A stretch of 64,000 nucleotides of DNA from Serratia fonticola. GTDB taxonomy: Bacteria > Pseudomonadota > Gammaproteobacteria > Enterobacterales > Enterobacteriaceae. The notes below the pieces were generated by a model. That model did no database searches. It was not told where the DNA came from and was given only the letters and a program-made list of their open reading frames with translations. Shown one piece after another: positions 50,314-63,619 of this stretch. The position numbers and the translations under genes are program-made. Numbering within the stretch: the first letter of the stretch is position 1; every line of letters starts with the position of its first letter. The stretch is taken from the NCBI RefSeq assembly GCF_006715025.1, contig NZ_VFMK01000001.1:4774001-4838000 (forward strand), given 5' to 3'.

Positions 50314-50406
50314 ACCGATTCTTTTACGTCGCATCTGTCGATGCTGGCAAAACCGCATTTGGCGATTTTGCTCATTATCAGGTGTCACCCTGATAACGTT
50401 TGTTTG

Positions 50407-50526
50407 ATGCCTGGCAGTGTCCTACTCTCGCATGGGGAGACCCCACACTACCATCGGCGCTACGGCGTTTCACTTCTGAGTTCGGCATGGGGTCAGGTGG
50501 GACCACCGCGCTATTGCCGCCAGGCA
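50407..50526 (-). rRNA. rrf: 5S ribosomal RNA
   Basis: A 120-base gene that begins TGCCTGGCGGC and ends CTGCCAGGCAT, so its two ends pair, and contains the universal CCCATGCCGAACTCAGAAG. It differs from E. coli 5S at only a few positions. Confidence 0.97.
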
Positions 50527-50625
50527 AATTCGTTTCATTCTTGGCCGTTACTTTCGTAACCACCAGAACCAATCTCGGAACGTCGCTGAAAATTTTCGTC
50601 TACTCTAAAACACCTTCGGTGTTGT

Positions 50626-53533
<2,908 letters not shown>

Positions 53534-53805
53534 TCACAACCCGAAGGTGTCTTCATTATGGGTGTGGCTGCGAACCCACTCTGCTGCGTTGTTCCGTGCG
53601 CGCAATCCTCATGAACATCAAGTTCACTCCGGTTGCTGTGCGCGGTACGCCTTGCCGAGTGTCTTCTCGCTCACACTGACACCATGGAGAACCCTGTCGT
53701 GTTGCTACATTTGAGAGACTCTCTGACAGGTTAATCCTTACCCCAGTACTTCTACGGCGGGATAAGTTTCAGCTGCCAGGTTTCAATTTTCAGCTTGTTC
53801 CAGAT

Positions 53806-53817
53806 TGTTAAAGAGCA
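53806..53817 (-). promoter_or_regulatory. Spacer boxA antitermination site
   Basis: On the minus strand TGCTCTTTAACA is exactly the E. coli rrn boxA. It binds NusB-S10 in the nascent RNA and keeps polymerase antiterminated through 23S. Confidence 0.9.
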
Positions 53818-53913
53818 AATATCTCAAACATGACTCACGAGTCAGTTTTGAGATATTGAGTGTATCGTCAGATACTGAAGACCGCCGCTTTCACCGGGAA
53901 GGTCGGAAGCAGT

Positions 53914-53989
53914 TGGCGTCCCCTAGGGGATTCGAACCCCTGTTACCGCCGTGAAAGGGCGGTGTCCTAGGCCTCTAGACGAAGGGGAC
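53914..53989 (-). tRNA. gltW: tRNA-Glu (anticodon TTC) in the rrn spacer
   Basis: A 76-base gene, GTCCCCTTCGTCTAGAGGCC at its 5' end, with anticodon loop CTTTCAC carrying TTC and a CCA end. It is the single spacer tRNA, as in E. coli rrnB, C, E and G. The clpB neighbour makes gltW of rrnG the closest positional equivalent. Confidence 0.97.
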
Positions 53990-54076
53990 ACGACACCGTA
54001 CTTTTATGACGCTTTTGCTCGTTACTTTTTCATCAGACAATCTGTGTGGACACTGCACTCAATCAATATCTTTAGG

Positions 54077-55617
<1,541 letters not shown>

Positions 55618-55769
55618 AAGCTTGATTTGCTTCAACTCGTGAAGCGATGCTCGAAAATCAACTGCATGAATTTTACTTCAGTTAGTCACTCTTCAAGACT
55701 TGATATTTTTTTGCTGCAAAAGCAGCTGGATATCGTCTTGTGAGTGCCCACACAGATTGTCTGATAAAT

Positions 55770-55781
55770 TGTTAAAGAGCG
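55770..55781 (-). promoter_or_regulatory. Leader boxA of the rrn operon
   Basis: CGCTCTTTAACA on the minus strand matches the E. coli leader boxA and lies between P2 and 16S. It differs from the spacer boxA by one base. Confidence 0.85.
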
Positions 55782-55819
55782 TTGGTTACCGACATGTTTC
55801 TCGGTAACGCGGGAGGCAG

Positions 55820-55847
55820 ATAATACGCTTTCCCGCTGAAGAGTCAA
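55820..55847 (-). promoter_or_regulatory. rrn P2 promoter
   Basis: TTGACT (-35) and TATTAT (-10) are separated by 16 bases on the minus strand, about 200 bases before 16S. Sequence downstream, CTGCCTCCCGCG, resembles the GC-rich discriminator of enterobacterial rrn P2. Confidence 0.85.
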
Positions 55848-55940
55848 CCTTTTTTTCGGTGTTTTCACCGGGTTGAATCTTCCTGGCTGGGCGACAATCT
55901 TTGCTATAAAGAAGTCGTTGTTCCCGGTCAGTGGAGGCGC

Positions 55941-55968
55941 ATTATAGGGAGTTCTGAGAACGCCGCAA
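55941..55968 (-). promoter_or_regulatory. rrn P1 promoter
   Basis: TTGCGG (-35), 16 bases, and a perfect TATAAT (-10) on the minus strand, followed by GCGCCTCCACTGACC, which closely resembles the E. coli P1 start region. AT-rich sequence upstream (55975-56060) can serve as UP element and Fis region. The 539 bases between 16S and clpB hold these promoters and no gene. Confidence 0.88.
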
Positions 55969-56104
55969 CCCCTAAATTCAAAAAACTTTTCAAACGCTCA
56001 AATAACAATCAAAAAGGCCTTTTTAGGATAATAATTAGTCAGCAAGACACTATTTTCAGATTGTTGAACGGATAAAATGCACCAACCGGACTAAAACAAA
56101 AGAA

Positions 56105-56131
56105 AAGGGGGCGGTAAAAAACCGCCCCCTT
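56105..56131 (-). terminator. Terminator after clpB
   Basis: An 11-bp stem AAGGGGGCGGT with ACCGCCCCCTT and a 5-base loop; on the minus strand it is followed by TTCTTTTGTTTT. It insulates the rrn promoters from clpB transcription. Confidence 0.9.
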
Positions 56132-56156
56132 ATACCGCAACTAACAGCAGCTACGT

Positions 56157-58730
56157 TTATTGCTTGGCAACGATATGGTCGTTTTCCACATCTAATGTCA
56201 CCGGTTTGCCCGGGACCAACTTGCCAGACAAGATTTGCTGAGCCAGCGGATTTTCAATTTCCTGCTGGATTGCACGTTTCAATGGTCGAGCACCATAAAC
56301 AGGGTCGTAACCGGTTTTACCCAACAGTTCCAACGCAGGTTCCGTGATGCTAACTTCATAACCGCGCTCTTCCAGACGTTTGTACAGGCGAGCCAACTGG
56401 ATCTTGGCAATCTGTGCAATATGTTTCTGGCCGAGCGGATGGAAGACCACCACTTCATCTATACGGTTGATGAATTCTGGGCGGAAATGATGGCTCACCA
56501 TCTCCATGACCGATTCTTTCATCTGCGTATAGTTAACCTTGCCAAAGTGCTCTTGGATCATGTCTGAACCCAAGTTTGAGGTCATAATCACCACGGTATT
56601 ACGGAAATCAACGGTACGTCCCTGTCCATCTGTCAGACGTCCGTCATCCAATACCTGCAAGAGAATATTGAATACGTCCGGGTGCGCCTTTTCCACTTCA
56701 TCAAGCAGAATCACAGAATAAGGGCGGCGGCGTACTGCTTCTGTCAGATACCCCCCTTCTTCATAACCGACATAACCCGGAGGTGCACCAACCAAACGCG
56801 ATACGGAGTGTTTCTCCATAAACTCGGACATGTCGATACGCACCATCGCATCATCACTGTCGAACAAGAACGATGCCAACGCTTTGCACAGCTCAGTCTT
56901 ACCTACCCCGGTAGGACCAAGGAACAGGAACGAACCGATCGGCCGATTAGGGTCAGAAAGACCGGCACGGCTACGGCGAATAGCGTTGGATACCGCATTC
57001 ACCGCCTCATTCTGGCCAATCACCCGCGAATGCAATTCCTGCTCAAGACGCAGCAATTTGTCACGCTCACCCTCCAGCATTTTAGCCACTGGGATACCGG
57101 TCGCCTTTGCCAATACTTCAGCAATTTCTGCATCAGTAACACGGTTGCGCAGCAACTTCATGGTCTTGCCTTCAGCCTGAGTCGCGGCCGCAAGCTGTTT
57201 TTCCAGCTCAGGAATTTTGCCGTACTGCAATTCAGACATACGCCCCAAATCACCCACACGACGAGCCTGCTCCAGCGTGATCTTGGCCTGCTCCAGCTCG
57301 GCCTTGATGTTCTGGGTACCCGAGAGGGAAGCTTTCTCCGCTTTCCACTCTTCTTCCAGCTCTGAATATTCCCGTTCTTTCTGCTCCAGCTCGGCACTCA
57401 GCATTTCCAAGCGTTTCTTACTGGCATCATCCGATTCTTTGTTCAACGCCTGCTGTTCCAGTTTCAACTGGATGATACGGCGCTCCAGGCGATCGAGTGA
57501 TTCCGGCTTCGAATCCATCTGCATGCGGATGCTGGATGCTGCCTCATCGATCAGGTCGATGGCTTTATCCGGCAACTGGCGATCGGAAATATAACGATGC
57601 GACAAGGTTGCAGCAGCGACAATTGCCGGGTCAGTAATCTGCACATGGTGATGCAGCTCATAACGCTCTTTCAGGCCGCGCAAAATGGCGATAGTATCTT
57701 CAACGCTCGGTTCCGCTACATAAACTTTCTGGAAGCGGCGTTCAAGCGCGGCATCCTTCTCTATATATTGGCGATATTCGTTCAGCGTAGTGGCCCCGAC
57801 ACAGTGCAACTCGCCACGCGCAAGCGCAGGCTTGAGCATGTTGCCCGCATCCATCGCGCCATCGGCTTTACCAGCTCCGACCATCGTGTGCAGTTCATCG
57901 ATAAACAGAATGACGCTGCCTTCCTGTTTGGAGAGGTCACTCAGCACGCCTTTCAAACGCTCTTCAAACTCACCGCGGTATTTGGCCCCGGCAATCAATG
58001 CGCCCATATCAAGGGAAAGCACACGTTTATGCTTCAACCCTTCAGGCACTTCACCATTGATAATGCGCTGTGCCAAGCCTTCAACGATGGCGGTTTTACC
58101 GACACCAGGTTCACCAATCAATACCGGGTTGTTTTTGGTACGGCGCTGCAGCACCTGAATGGTCCGACGGATCTCTTCATCACGGCCAATGACCGGATCG
58201 AGTTTGCCCTGTTCAGCACGTTCGGTCAGATCGATGGTGTACTTTTTCAATGCCTGACGCTGATCTTCAGCACCCTGATCATCCACGCTGTCACCGCCCC
58301 GCATTTGCTCAATGGCTTTGGATATTTTGTCGGCCGTTGCGCCTGCGGCTTTCAGCAGATCGGTCAAGGTACCGCGATCTTCAAGCACCGCCAGAACAAA
58401 CAGCTCAGAAGAGATGAACTTGTCTGCTCGCTTTTGCGCCAGCTTGTCGCAAAGATTGAGGACGCGTACCAGTTCATGTGAAGGTTGAACATCTCCGCCG
58501 GTACCTTCAACCTGCGGCAGACGAGCCAAAGCCTGATCGATTTCTGTGCGCACGCGCGCAGCATCAATCCCGGCAGACGTTAATAATGGGCGAACCGTGC
58601 CCCCTTCCTGATTAAGCAAAGCGCTCATCAGATGTAACGGTTCCATAAATTGGTTGTCGCGCCCAAGGGCTAAAGATTGGGCATCGGCGAGGGCAAGCTG
58701 GAATTTGTTGGTAAGACGATCCAGACGCAT
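56157..58730 (-). CDS. clpB: Disaggregase ClpB
   Basis: A hexameric AAA+ chaperone that, with DnaK, extracts proteins from aggregates. The 857 residues contain the N-terminal Clp repeat domain, the first ATPase with GEPGVGKTAIVEGLA, the coiled-coil middle domain (roughly residues 410-525, rich in Glu/Lys/Leu), and the second ATPase with LFLGPTGVGKTELCKALA. GGAGG lies 4 bases before the ATG at 58730, giving MRLDRLTNKFQLAL. An internal start used in E. coli for the short form is likely but not resolved here. A heat-shock promoter lies just upstream. Confidence 0.98.
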   Translation of the reverse strand: MRLDRLTNKFQLALADAQSLALGRDNQFMEPLHLMSALLNQEGGTVRPLLTSAGIDAARVRTEIDQALARLPQVEGTGGDVQPSHELVRVLNLCDKLAQKRADKFISSELFVLAVLEDRGTLTDLLKAAGATADKISKAIEQMRGGDSVDDQGAEDQRQALKKYTIDLTERAEQGKLDPVIGRDEEIRRTIQVLQRRTKNNPVLIGEPGVGKTAIVEGLAQRIINGEVPEGLKHKRVLSLDMGALIAGAKYRGEFEERLKGVLSDLSKQEGSVILFIDELHTMVGAGKADGAMDAGNMLKPALARGELHCVGATTLNEYRQYIEKDAALERRFQKVYVAEPSVEDTIAILRGLKERYELHHHVQITDPAIVAAATLSHRYISDRQLPDKAIDLIDEAASSIRMQMDSKPESLDRLERRIIQLKLEQQALNKESDDASKKRLEMLSAELEQKEREYSELEEEWKAEKASLSGTQNIKAELEQAKITLEQARRVGDLGRMSELQYGKIPELEKQLAAATQAEGKTMKLLRNRVTDAEIAEVLAKATGIPVAKMLEGERDKLLRLEQELHSRVIGQNEAVNAVSNAIRRSRAGLSDPNRPIGSFLFLGPTGVGKTELCKALASFLFDSDDAMVRIDMSEFMEKHSVSRLVGAPPGYVGYEEGGYLTEAVRRRPYSVILLDEVEKAHPDVFNILLQVLDDGRLTDGQGRTVDFRNTVVIMTSNLGSDMIQEHFGKVNYTQMKESVMEMVSHHFRPEFINRIDEVVVFHPLGQKHIAQIAKIQLARLYKRLEERGYEVSITEPALELLGKTGYDPVYGARPLKRAIQQEIENPLAQQILSGKLVPGKPVTLDVENDHIVAKQ

Positions 58731-58768
58731 AACACCTCCAATGTAGGTCAAAATTGCTACTGGAGATC

Positions 58769-58796
58769 AAATGAGGTCATCCCTCAAATTTTCAAG
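58769..58796 (-). promoter_or_regulatory. Sigma-32 heat-shock promoter of clpB
   Basis: On the minus strand CTTGAAA is followed after exactly 13 bases by CCTCATTT. The sigma-32 consensus is CTTGAAA-N13-CCCCATNT, so the match is 7 of 7 and all but one of the fixed -10 positions. The -10 box is 38 bases before the clpB start. Confidence 0.88.
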
Positions 58797-58860
58797 GTTA
58801 TCTCGACACTATATTATGAGTACAACGTTATGCATCTACGGATCGTCCTAGGGCAGTAGG

Positions 58861-59592
58861 TTATCTCACCCAGATCAAACTTGCCATACGTCCGGTTACT
58901 CCATCGCGTCGATAGGAGAAAAAATGACTCATTTCGTGCATTGTGCAGCGATCGCCACCGTAAATGGCGAAAATACCAGCACGCTGCAAACGTTGACGAG
59001 CCAAAAGATAGATATTCGCGAGAAATTTCTCGCCATGGGGAATAAAAGCAACGGCAGCAGCGCTGTCGGCAGCGATAAACGCAGCCCTTACTTCCGGGCC
59101 GACTTCAAACTGACTTGGGCCGATGGCCGGGCCAACCCAGGCGGTAATCTTGCCAGGGGGCGCAGTGAAGCACGCAACCGTGTTTTCCAATACACCATGG
59201 CATAAGCCACGCCAACCGGCATGGGATGCGGCGACCTCATCCCCCCTCTGTGAAGCAAACAATACCGGCAGGCAATCCGCCGTCATGACTGCGCACACCT
59301 GCCCAGCCACATTGCTGTAAACCGCATCCGCCCGTAAATCTTCCGGCGCTTGCCCATCCAGCGTCAGTACTCTGGTACCGTGTACCTGCTCCAGCCAGAA
59401 TGGTGATTGCGGCAAATCTGCCGCAGCCACCAGCCGTTGGCGGTTCTGCGCCACGGCCAGCGCATCATCACCCACATGATCGCCAAGATTCAGCGAATCG
59501 TAAGGAGGTAAACTGACACCACCGTGACGGGTGGTACTGCAGGCTTTAACACCTGCAGGCAATGGCCAATCGGGCAGAATAAGCGCGCTCAT
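58861..59592 (-). CDS. pgeF: Purine nucleoside phosphorylase/laccase-domain protein PgeF (YfiH)
   Basis: A 243-residue protein of the DUF152/laccase-domain family, with the metal ligands in AVMTADCLPVLFAS and SHAGWRGLCHGVLEN. E. coli YfiH has been linked to peptidoglycan-precursor editing and homologues to purine nucleoside cleavage. The ATG at 59592 overlaps the rluD stop as TAATG, so the pair is coupled; a TTG two codons earlier is the only other start. Order clpB-pgeF-rluD-bamD as in E. coli. Confidence 0.93.
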   Translation of the reverse strand: MSALILPDWPLPAGVKACSTTRHGGVSLPPYDSLNLGDHVGDDALAVAQNRQRLVAAADLPQSPFWLEQVHGTRVLTLDGQAPEDLRADAVYSNVAGQVCAVMTADCLPVLFASQRGDEVAASHAGWRGLCHGVLENTVACFTAPPGKITAWVGPAIGPSQFEVGPEVRAAFIAADSAAAVAFIPHGEKFLANIYLLARQRLQRAGIFAIYGGDRCTMHEMSHFFSYRRDGVTGRMASLIWVR

Positions 59593-60569
59593 TACCAATC
59601 CATCTGATCTTTGAATTCTTCCGTATCCGCTTTCAGCGCGTTAATCAGATCGACCATATCCTGCGGCAATGGCGCATGCCATTCCATCTGGATACCACTG
59701 ATAGGGTGGTATAAGCGCAGCATGGTGGCATGCAGGGCCTGCCGGTCAAAACCACGTAACGTACTGATAAACGCCTCGGATGCGCCTTTAGGAGGACGTG
59801 GGCGGCCACCGTATAAAGGATCGCCCACCAGCGGATGGTTGATGTGTGACATATGTACGCGGATCTGGTGCGTACGCCCGGTCTCCAGGCGCAAACGCAA
59901 ACGGGTATGGGCACGGAAATGCTCCATGATACGGTAATGAGTTACCGCAGGTTTTCCCATCGGATGCACGGCCATATGGGTACGCTTGGTGGAATGGCGG
60001 GCAATGGGCTCCTCCACGGTACCGCCTGCGGTCATGGTACCAATCGCCACGGCTTCGTATTCACGGGTAATCTCACGCGCCTGCAAGGCTTCTACCAGAC
60101 GGGTCTGCGCCGGAACGGTTTTTGCTACCACCATCAGGCCGGTCGTGTCTTTGTCGAGACGGTGAACAATACCGGCGCGAGGGACATCGGCAATGGCGGG
60201 GAAATGATGTAACAATGCATTAAGCACCGTTCCATCCGGGTTACCCGCCCCTGGGTGCACCACCAGATCGCGCGGTTTATTGATCACCAGAATGTCGGCA
60301 TCCTCATAGACGATATCCAGTGCGATATCCTGCGGTTCCCAACGGGCCTCTTCTTCTATCTGTGCATCAATGGCGACCGTCTCTCCCCCCAGTACCTTCT
60401 CTTTCGGTTTGTTTATCGTTTTGCCATTGACCTGCACCCGATCTTCCAGGATCCAATCTTTTATGCGAGATCTTGAATAATCAGGGAACAATTCGGCCAA
60501 AGCCTGATCTAAACGTTGTCCGAGTTGAGTTTCGGCCACCGTTGCGGTGAGTTGTACTTGTTGTGCCAT
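59592..60569 (-). CDS. rluD: 23S rRNA pseudouridine synthase RluD
   Basis: Makes pseudouridines 1911, 1915 and 1917 in helix 69 of 23S rRNA. The 325 residues comprise an S4 RNA-binding domain (residues about 18-80, QRLDQALAELFPDYSRSRIK) and the catalytic domain with Asp in GIVHRLDKDTTGLMVVAK and RTHQIRVHMSHINHPLVGD. Divergent from bamD, with 132 bases between. Confidence 0.97.
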   Translation of the reverse strand: MAQQVQLTATVAETQLGQRLDQALAELFPDYSRSRIKDWILEDRVQVNGKTINKPKEKVLGGETVAIDAQIEEEARWEPQDIALDIVYEDADILVINKPRDLVVHPGAGNPDGTVLNALLHHFPAIADVPRAGIVHRLDKDTTGLMVVAKTVPAQTRLVEALQAREITREYEAVAIGTMTAGGTVEEPIARHSTKRTHMAVHPMGKPAVTHYRIMEHFRAHTRLRLRLETGRTHQIRVHMSHINHPLVGDPLYGGRPRPPKGASEAFISTLRGFDRQALHATMLRLYHPISGIQMEWHAPLPQDMVDLINALKADTEEFKDQMDW

Positions 60570-60701
60570 ATGCAGATTCTTCGTTAACGTTGGGTTTTCA
60601 CGGCGATGCCGTTTAATATAATGTGCTATTGTAACTGGTCTTTTGTCGGGAGCTTAACGGACAGTCTCCCGGAATAACACCCTGAGGATAATCAAAACGT
60701 C

Positions 60702-61433
60702 ATGACGCGTATGAAATATCTGGTGGCGGCAGCCACGTTGAGCCTGGCGCTGGCAGGTTGCTCCACATCCAAGGATGCGGTTCCCGACAGCCCACCTTCG
60801 GAAATCTATGCTACTGCCCAGCAAAAACTGCAGGACGGTAACTTTAAGGGCGCGATTACGCAACTCGAAGCGTTAGATAACCGCTATCCTTTCGGGCCGT
60901 ACTCTCAACAGGTCCAGTTGGATCTGATTTATGCCTACTATAAATCTGCCGATTTACCTTTGGCACAGGCCTCTATCGATCGCTTTATGCGCCTGAACCC
61001 GACGCATCCGAACATTGACTACGTCATGTACATGCGCGGTCTGACAGATATGGCGCTGGATGACAGTGCGTTGCAAGGCTTCTTCGGCGTTGACCGTTCT
61101 GACCGCGATCCACAGCACGCCCGCGCCGCATTCCGCGACTTCAGCCAGCTGATTCAGCAATATCCGAACAGCCAATACGCGACCGATGCCTACAAGCGCC
61201 TGGTGTTCCTGAAGGACCGTCTGTCCAAGTATGAGCTCTCAGTGGTGGAATACTACACTAAACGTGGCGCTTACGTCGCGGTCGTTAATCGTGTTGAACA
61301 GATGATGCGTGAATTCCCGGATACCAAAGCAACGCGTGATGCGCTGCCAATGATGGAAAACGCCTATCGCCAGTTGGAATTGAATGCCCAGGCTGACAAG
61401 GTGGCAAAAATCATCGCCGCCAACCCGTCTTAA
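60702..61433 (+). CDS. bamD: Outer-membrane protein assembly factor BamD
   Basis: An essential lipoprotein of the BAM complex. The signal MTRMKYLVAAATLSLALAGC ends in lipobox LAGC with Cys20. Five TPR-like repeats follow, for example EIYATAQQKLQDGNFKGAIT and PHAR-type segments (here DPQHARAAFRDFSQLIQQYP). The 243 residues and the sequence are very close to E. coli BamD. It is followed by a strong terminator. Confidence 0.97.
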   Translation: MTRMKYLVAAATLSLALAGCSTSKDAVPDSPPSEIYATAQQKLQDGNFKGAITQLEALDNRYPFGPYSQQVQLDLIYAYYKSADLPLAQASIDRFMRLNPTHPNIDYVMYMRGLTDMALDDSALQGFFGVDRSDRDPQHARAAFRDFSQLIQQYPNSQYATDAYKRLVFLKDRLSKYELSVVEYYTKRGAYVAVVNRVEQMMREFPDTKATRDALPMMENAYRQLELNAQADKVAKIIAANPS

Positions 61434-61457
61434 GCATTTTACCCGCGGCAGAAAGAC

Positions 61458-61488
61458 AAAACGGCAGCTTCGGCTGCCGTTTTTATTT
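61458..61488 (+). terminator. Terminator after bamD
   Basis: An 11-bp stem AAAACGGCAGC with GCTGCCGTTTT around a UUCG tetraloop, followed by a T-rich TATTT. It lies 24 bases after the bamD stop. Confidence 0.92.
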
Positions 61489-61665
61489 GCTGTAAATTCA
61501 ACCGCTGTTGGATAAATACACAAGCAAAAACACGGTGTTAGCAAGGCTACGCCACCGGTTAACCTATCGATAATGCGCGATCTTCCGTTAAGACTCAAGC
61601 GTTAGATGGCTGTTTCAGAGGCTAAATCACAGATTGAACTAACTTTGCAAAAAGTGACAAAAATA

Positions 61666-61707
61666 CGTGATTTCTCTCACGCATTTCAGCAAAAAGCGGG
61701 GTATGCT
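61666..61707 (+). promoter_or_regulatory. raiA promoter with CRP-like site
   Basis: CGTGA-TTTCTC-TCACG keeps the invariant GTGA-N6-TCAC core (8 of 10 to the CRP consensus) and is a perfect palindrome in its arms. A -10 TATGCT at 61702-61707 puts transcription start near 61714, so the site is centred close to -41. E. coli raiA is under CRP control, which agrees. Confidence 0.65.
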
Positions 61708-61745
61708 GAATCTATCCAAGACGGAAAGACAAAGAGGTAAGTTAT

Positions 61746-62087
61746 ATGACAGTCAACATTACCAGCAAACAAATGGATATCACCCCCGCAATCCGTAGTC
61801 ATGTCGAAGACCGTCTCACCAAACTGGAAAAATGGCAGGCGCAGCTGATTAACCCACATATCGTTTTATCTAAAGAACCTAAAGGGTTTGCCGTAGACGC
61901 TACCATTACCACACCTAACGGCCCACTGGTTGCCAGTGCCAAACATGAAGACATGTATGCCGCCGTTAATGAACTGATTGCCAAACTTGAGCGTCAGTTA
62001 AACAAGGTACAGCACAAAAGCGAGGCGCGCCGCGCCTATGCCAGTGTGAAGGACATCGTTCCGGAAGTGACACCGGAAGAGGAATAA
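61746..62087 (+). CDS. raiA: Ribosome-associated inhibitor RaiA (protein Y)
   Basis: Binds the small subunit's decoding channel in cold shock and stationary phase and blocks translation, favouring inactive 70S ribosomes. The 113-residue HPF-family protein has MTVNITSKQMDITPAIRSHV at its start, KLEKWQAQL, and ASAKHEDMYAAVNELIAKLE with a basic cluster, and the acidic tail that marks RaiA rather than short HPF. GAGGTAAG precedes the ATG. Confidence 0.96.
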   Translation: MTVNITSKQMDITPAIRSHVEDRLTKLEKWQAQLINPHIVLSKEPKGFAVDATITTPNGPLVASAKHEDMYAAVNELIAKLERQLNKVQHKSEARRAYASVKDIVPEVTPEEE

Positions 62088-62112
62088 CCCGGTAAGTGGT
62101 TGTTTCGCATCA

Positions 62113-62138
62113 AACGCGCCCGAGGGCGCGTTTTTTGT
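62113..62138 (+). terminator. Terminator after raiA
   Basis: ACGCGCC-CGAG-GGCGCGT hairpin followed by TTTTTGTC, 26 bases after the raiA stop. Confidence 0.9.
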
Positions 62139-62151
62139 CTGCCGGTTTTTA

Positions 62152-62181
62152 TTGACAGAGAGAAAAGCCAACGGTTACTTT
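62152..62181 (+). promoter_or_regulatory. Promoter of pheL-pheA
   Basis: A perfect -35 TTGACA at 62152-62157 and a poor -10, TACTTT at 62176-62181 (18-base spacer). E. coli pheA likewise pairs TTGACA with a weak -10. Transcription would start near 62188, before the leader peptide. Confidence 0.65.
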
Positions 62182-62212
62182 AAAACCCGATTCACATTTC
62201 TTTTGGATAAAC

Positions 62213-62260
62213 ATGAACCGTAAACCGTTTTTCTTCGCATTCTTTTTTACCTTCCCCTGA
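62213..62260 (+). CDS. pheL: Phenylalanine operon leader peptide PheL
   Basis: A 15-codon reading frame, MNRKPFFFAFFFTFP, with seven phenylalanines, closely matching E. coli PheL (same FFFAFFFTFP end). GGAT lies 7 bases before the ATG. Stalling of ribosomes at the Phe codons when charged tRNA-Phe is scarce prevents termination at the attenuator before pheA. Confidence 0.95.
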   Translation: MNRKPFFFAFFFTFP

Positions 62261-62336
62261 TTGGGAGGCGTTGCGTCGTGTGAGAAAGAATGCGAAGACG
62301 AACAACAAAGCCTCCTGAAACAGGGGGCTTTTTTTA
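62232..62336 (+). promoter_or_regulatory. pheA transcription attenuator
   Basis: Segments can be placed by eye. The pause hairpin pairs TCTTCGCATTCTTT (62232-62245, inside pheL) with AAAGAATGCGAAGA (62285-62298), 14 of 14. The antiterminator pairs GGAGGC (62264-62269) with GCCTCC (62310-62315). The terminator is AAGCC-CCTG with CAGG-GGCTT (62308-62330) followed by seven or more T. Pairings two and three share GCCTCC, so they exclude each other, as attenuation requires. Confidence 0.9.
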
Positions 62337-62420
62337 TGGCTATTTGACAACTCGCCCCAGGGATTTCAAGTTGCGGCTTGAAAGACGACAGGGAGATAAG
62401 AATACAAGGCAAAGCTGACT

Positions 62421-63578
62421 ATGACTGACAACCCGTTACTCGTGCTGCGCGAACGCATCAGCGCTCTGGATATGAAATTGCTCGCCCTGCTGGCAGAACG
62501 CCGTGAACTGGCCGTAGAGGTCGGCAAAACCAAACTGCTTTCGCACCGGCCAATCCGCGATAAAGAGCGCGAACGCGACCTGCTGGATGCGCTGATTACC
62601 GCCGCCAAACCATACGATCTCGACGGTTTTTACGTCACCCGCCTGTTCCAACTGATCATCGAAGATTCTGTTCTGACACAACAGGCCTTGTTGCAACACC
62701 AACTTAATCAAATCAGCCTGCATTCTGCACGCATCGCCTTCCTTGGGCCAAAGGGATCTTACTCGCACCTGGCAGCCCGCCAATACGCTGCCCGCCATTT
62801 CGATCAGCTAATCGAATGCGGCTGTCAGAAATTCCACGACATCTTCACGCAGGTGGAAACCGGCCAGGCGGATTACGCCATTTTGCCAATTGAAAACACC
62901 AGTTCCGGTTCCATCAATGATGTGTATGACCTGTTGCAGCACACCAGCCTGTCGATCGTGGGTGAGCTCACGCTGCCCATCGATCACTGCGTATTGGTTG
63001 CTGGGGCTACCGATCTTGACCAGATAGAGATCGTCTACAGCCATCCGCAGCCTTTCCAGCAGTGCAGCCAGTTCATCAATCGCTACCCGCAGTGGAAAAT
63101 CGAGTATTGCGAGAGCACAGCCGCCGCCATGGAAAAGGTCGCCAAACTGAACTCACCACAAGCCGCCGCATTAGGCAGCGAAGCCGGTGGTGCGTTGTAT
63201 AATCTTCAAGTACTGGAACATAACCTGGCCAATCAGCAACAGAACATCACCCGTTTCATTATTCTGGCACGCAAAGCGATTGAGGTTTCCGAGCAGGTTC
63301 CCGCCAAAACTACGCTGATTATGGCTACAGGCCAACAATCGGGTGCCTTGGTCGAAGCCTTGCTGGTACTGCGCGACAACGGCATCATTATGACCAAGCT
63401 GGAATCACGCCCAATCAATGGTAATCCGTGGGAAGAGATGTTTTATATTGATGTACAGGCGAACCTGCGTTCTGACGCGATGGAGAAGGCACTGAAAGGT
63501 CTGGCGCCAATCACCCGCTCATTGAAAGTGCTGGGCTGCTACCCAAGCGAAAACGTTGTACCGGTCAATCCGTCTTAA
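62421..63578 (+). CDS. pheA: Chorismate mutase/prephenate dehydratase PheA
   Basis: A bifunctional enzyme making phenylpyruvate from chorismate. The 385 residues contain an AroQ chorismate mutase domain (1 to about 95, LRERISALDMKLLALLAERR), a prephenate dehydratase domain (about 105-285, FLGPKGSYSHLAARQYA and ILPIENTSSGSINDVYDLL) and a C-terminal ACT domain for phenylalanine feedback (about 299-376, with KLESRPINGNPWEEMFYID). It follows the pheL attenuator and is convergent with tyrA. Confidence 0.97.
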   Translation: MTDNPLLVLRERISALDMKLLALLAERRELAVEVGKTKLLSHRPIRDKERERDLLDALITAAKPYDLDGFYVTRLFQLIIEDSVLTQQALLQHQLNQISLHSARIAFLGPKGSYSHLAARQYAARHFDQLIECGCQKFHDIFTQVETGQADYAILPIENTSSGSINDVYDLLQHTSLSIVGELTLPIDHCVLVAGATDLDQIEIVYSHPQPFQQCSQFINRYPQWKIEYCESTAAAMEKVAKLNSPQAAALGSEAGGALYNLQVLEHNLANQQQNITRFIILARKAIEVSEQVPAKTTLIMATGQQSGALVEALLVLRDNGIIMTKLESRPINGNPWEEMFYIDVQANLRSDAMEKALKGLAPITRSLKVLGCYPSENVVPVNPS

Positions 63579-63585
63579 CCAATGA

Positions 63586-63612
63586 AAAGGGTTCGGTTAT
63601 TTGCCGAACCCT
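63586..63612. terminator. Terminator between pheA and tyrA
   Basis: A 9-bp stem, AGGGTTCGG with CCGAACCCT, and a 7-base loop. On the minus strand it is followed by TTTTCATT, so it suits tyrA best; for pheA the following bases are not T-rich. Confidence 0.8.
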
Positions 63613-63619
63613 CAATAGG

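Larger units (their letters stand above)
53534..54076 (-). other. 16S-23S internal transcribed spacer
   Basis: The 543-base spacer holds tRNA-Glu and no tRNA-Ile or tRNA-Ala. Between the tRNA and 23S there is a hairpin, ATATCTCAAA (53819-53828) with TTTGAGATAT (53847-53856) and an inner GACTC/GAGTC pairing, and a boxA site. Sequences flanking 23S should pair with the other side for RNase III processing. Confidence 0.85.
61434..61745. other. bamD-raiA intergenic region
   Basis: 312 bases without a gene. The first 60 hold the bamD terminator and the last 80 the raiA promoter with a CRP-like site, both listed separately. I see nothing recognisable between about 61500 and 61660. Confidence 0.6.

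Noticed and set aside
62213..62336. pheL attenuator as a new riboregulator
   Set aside because: It is the classical phenylalanine attenuator with an E. coli-like leader peptide.
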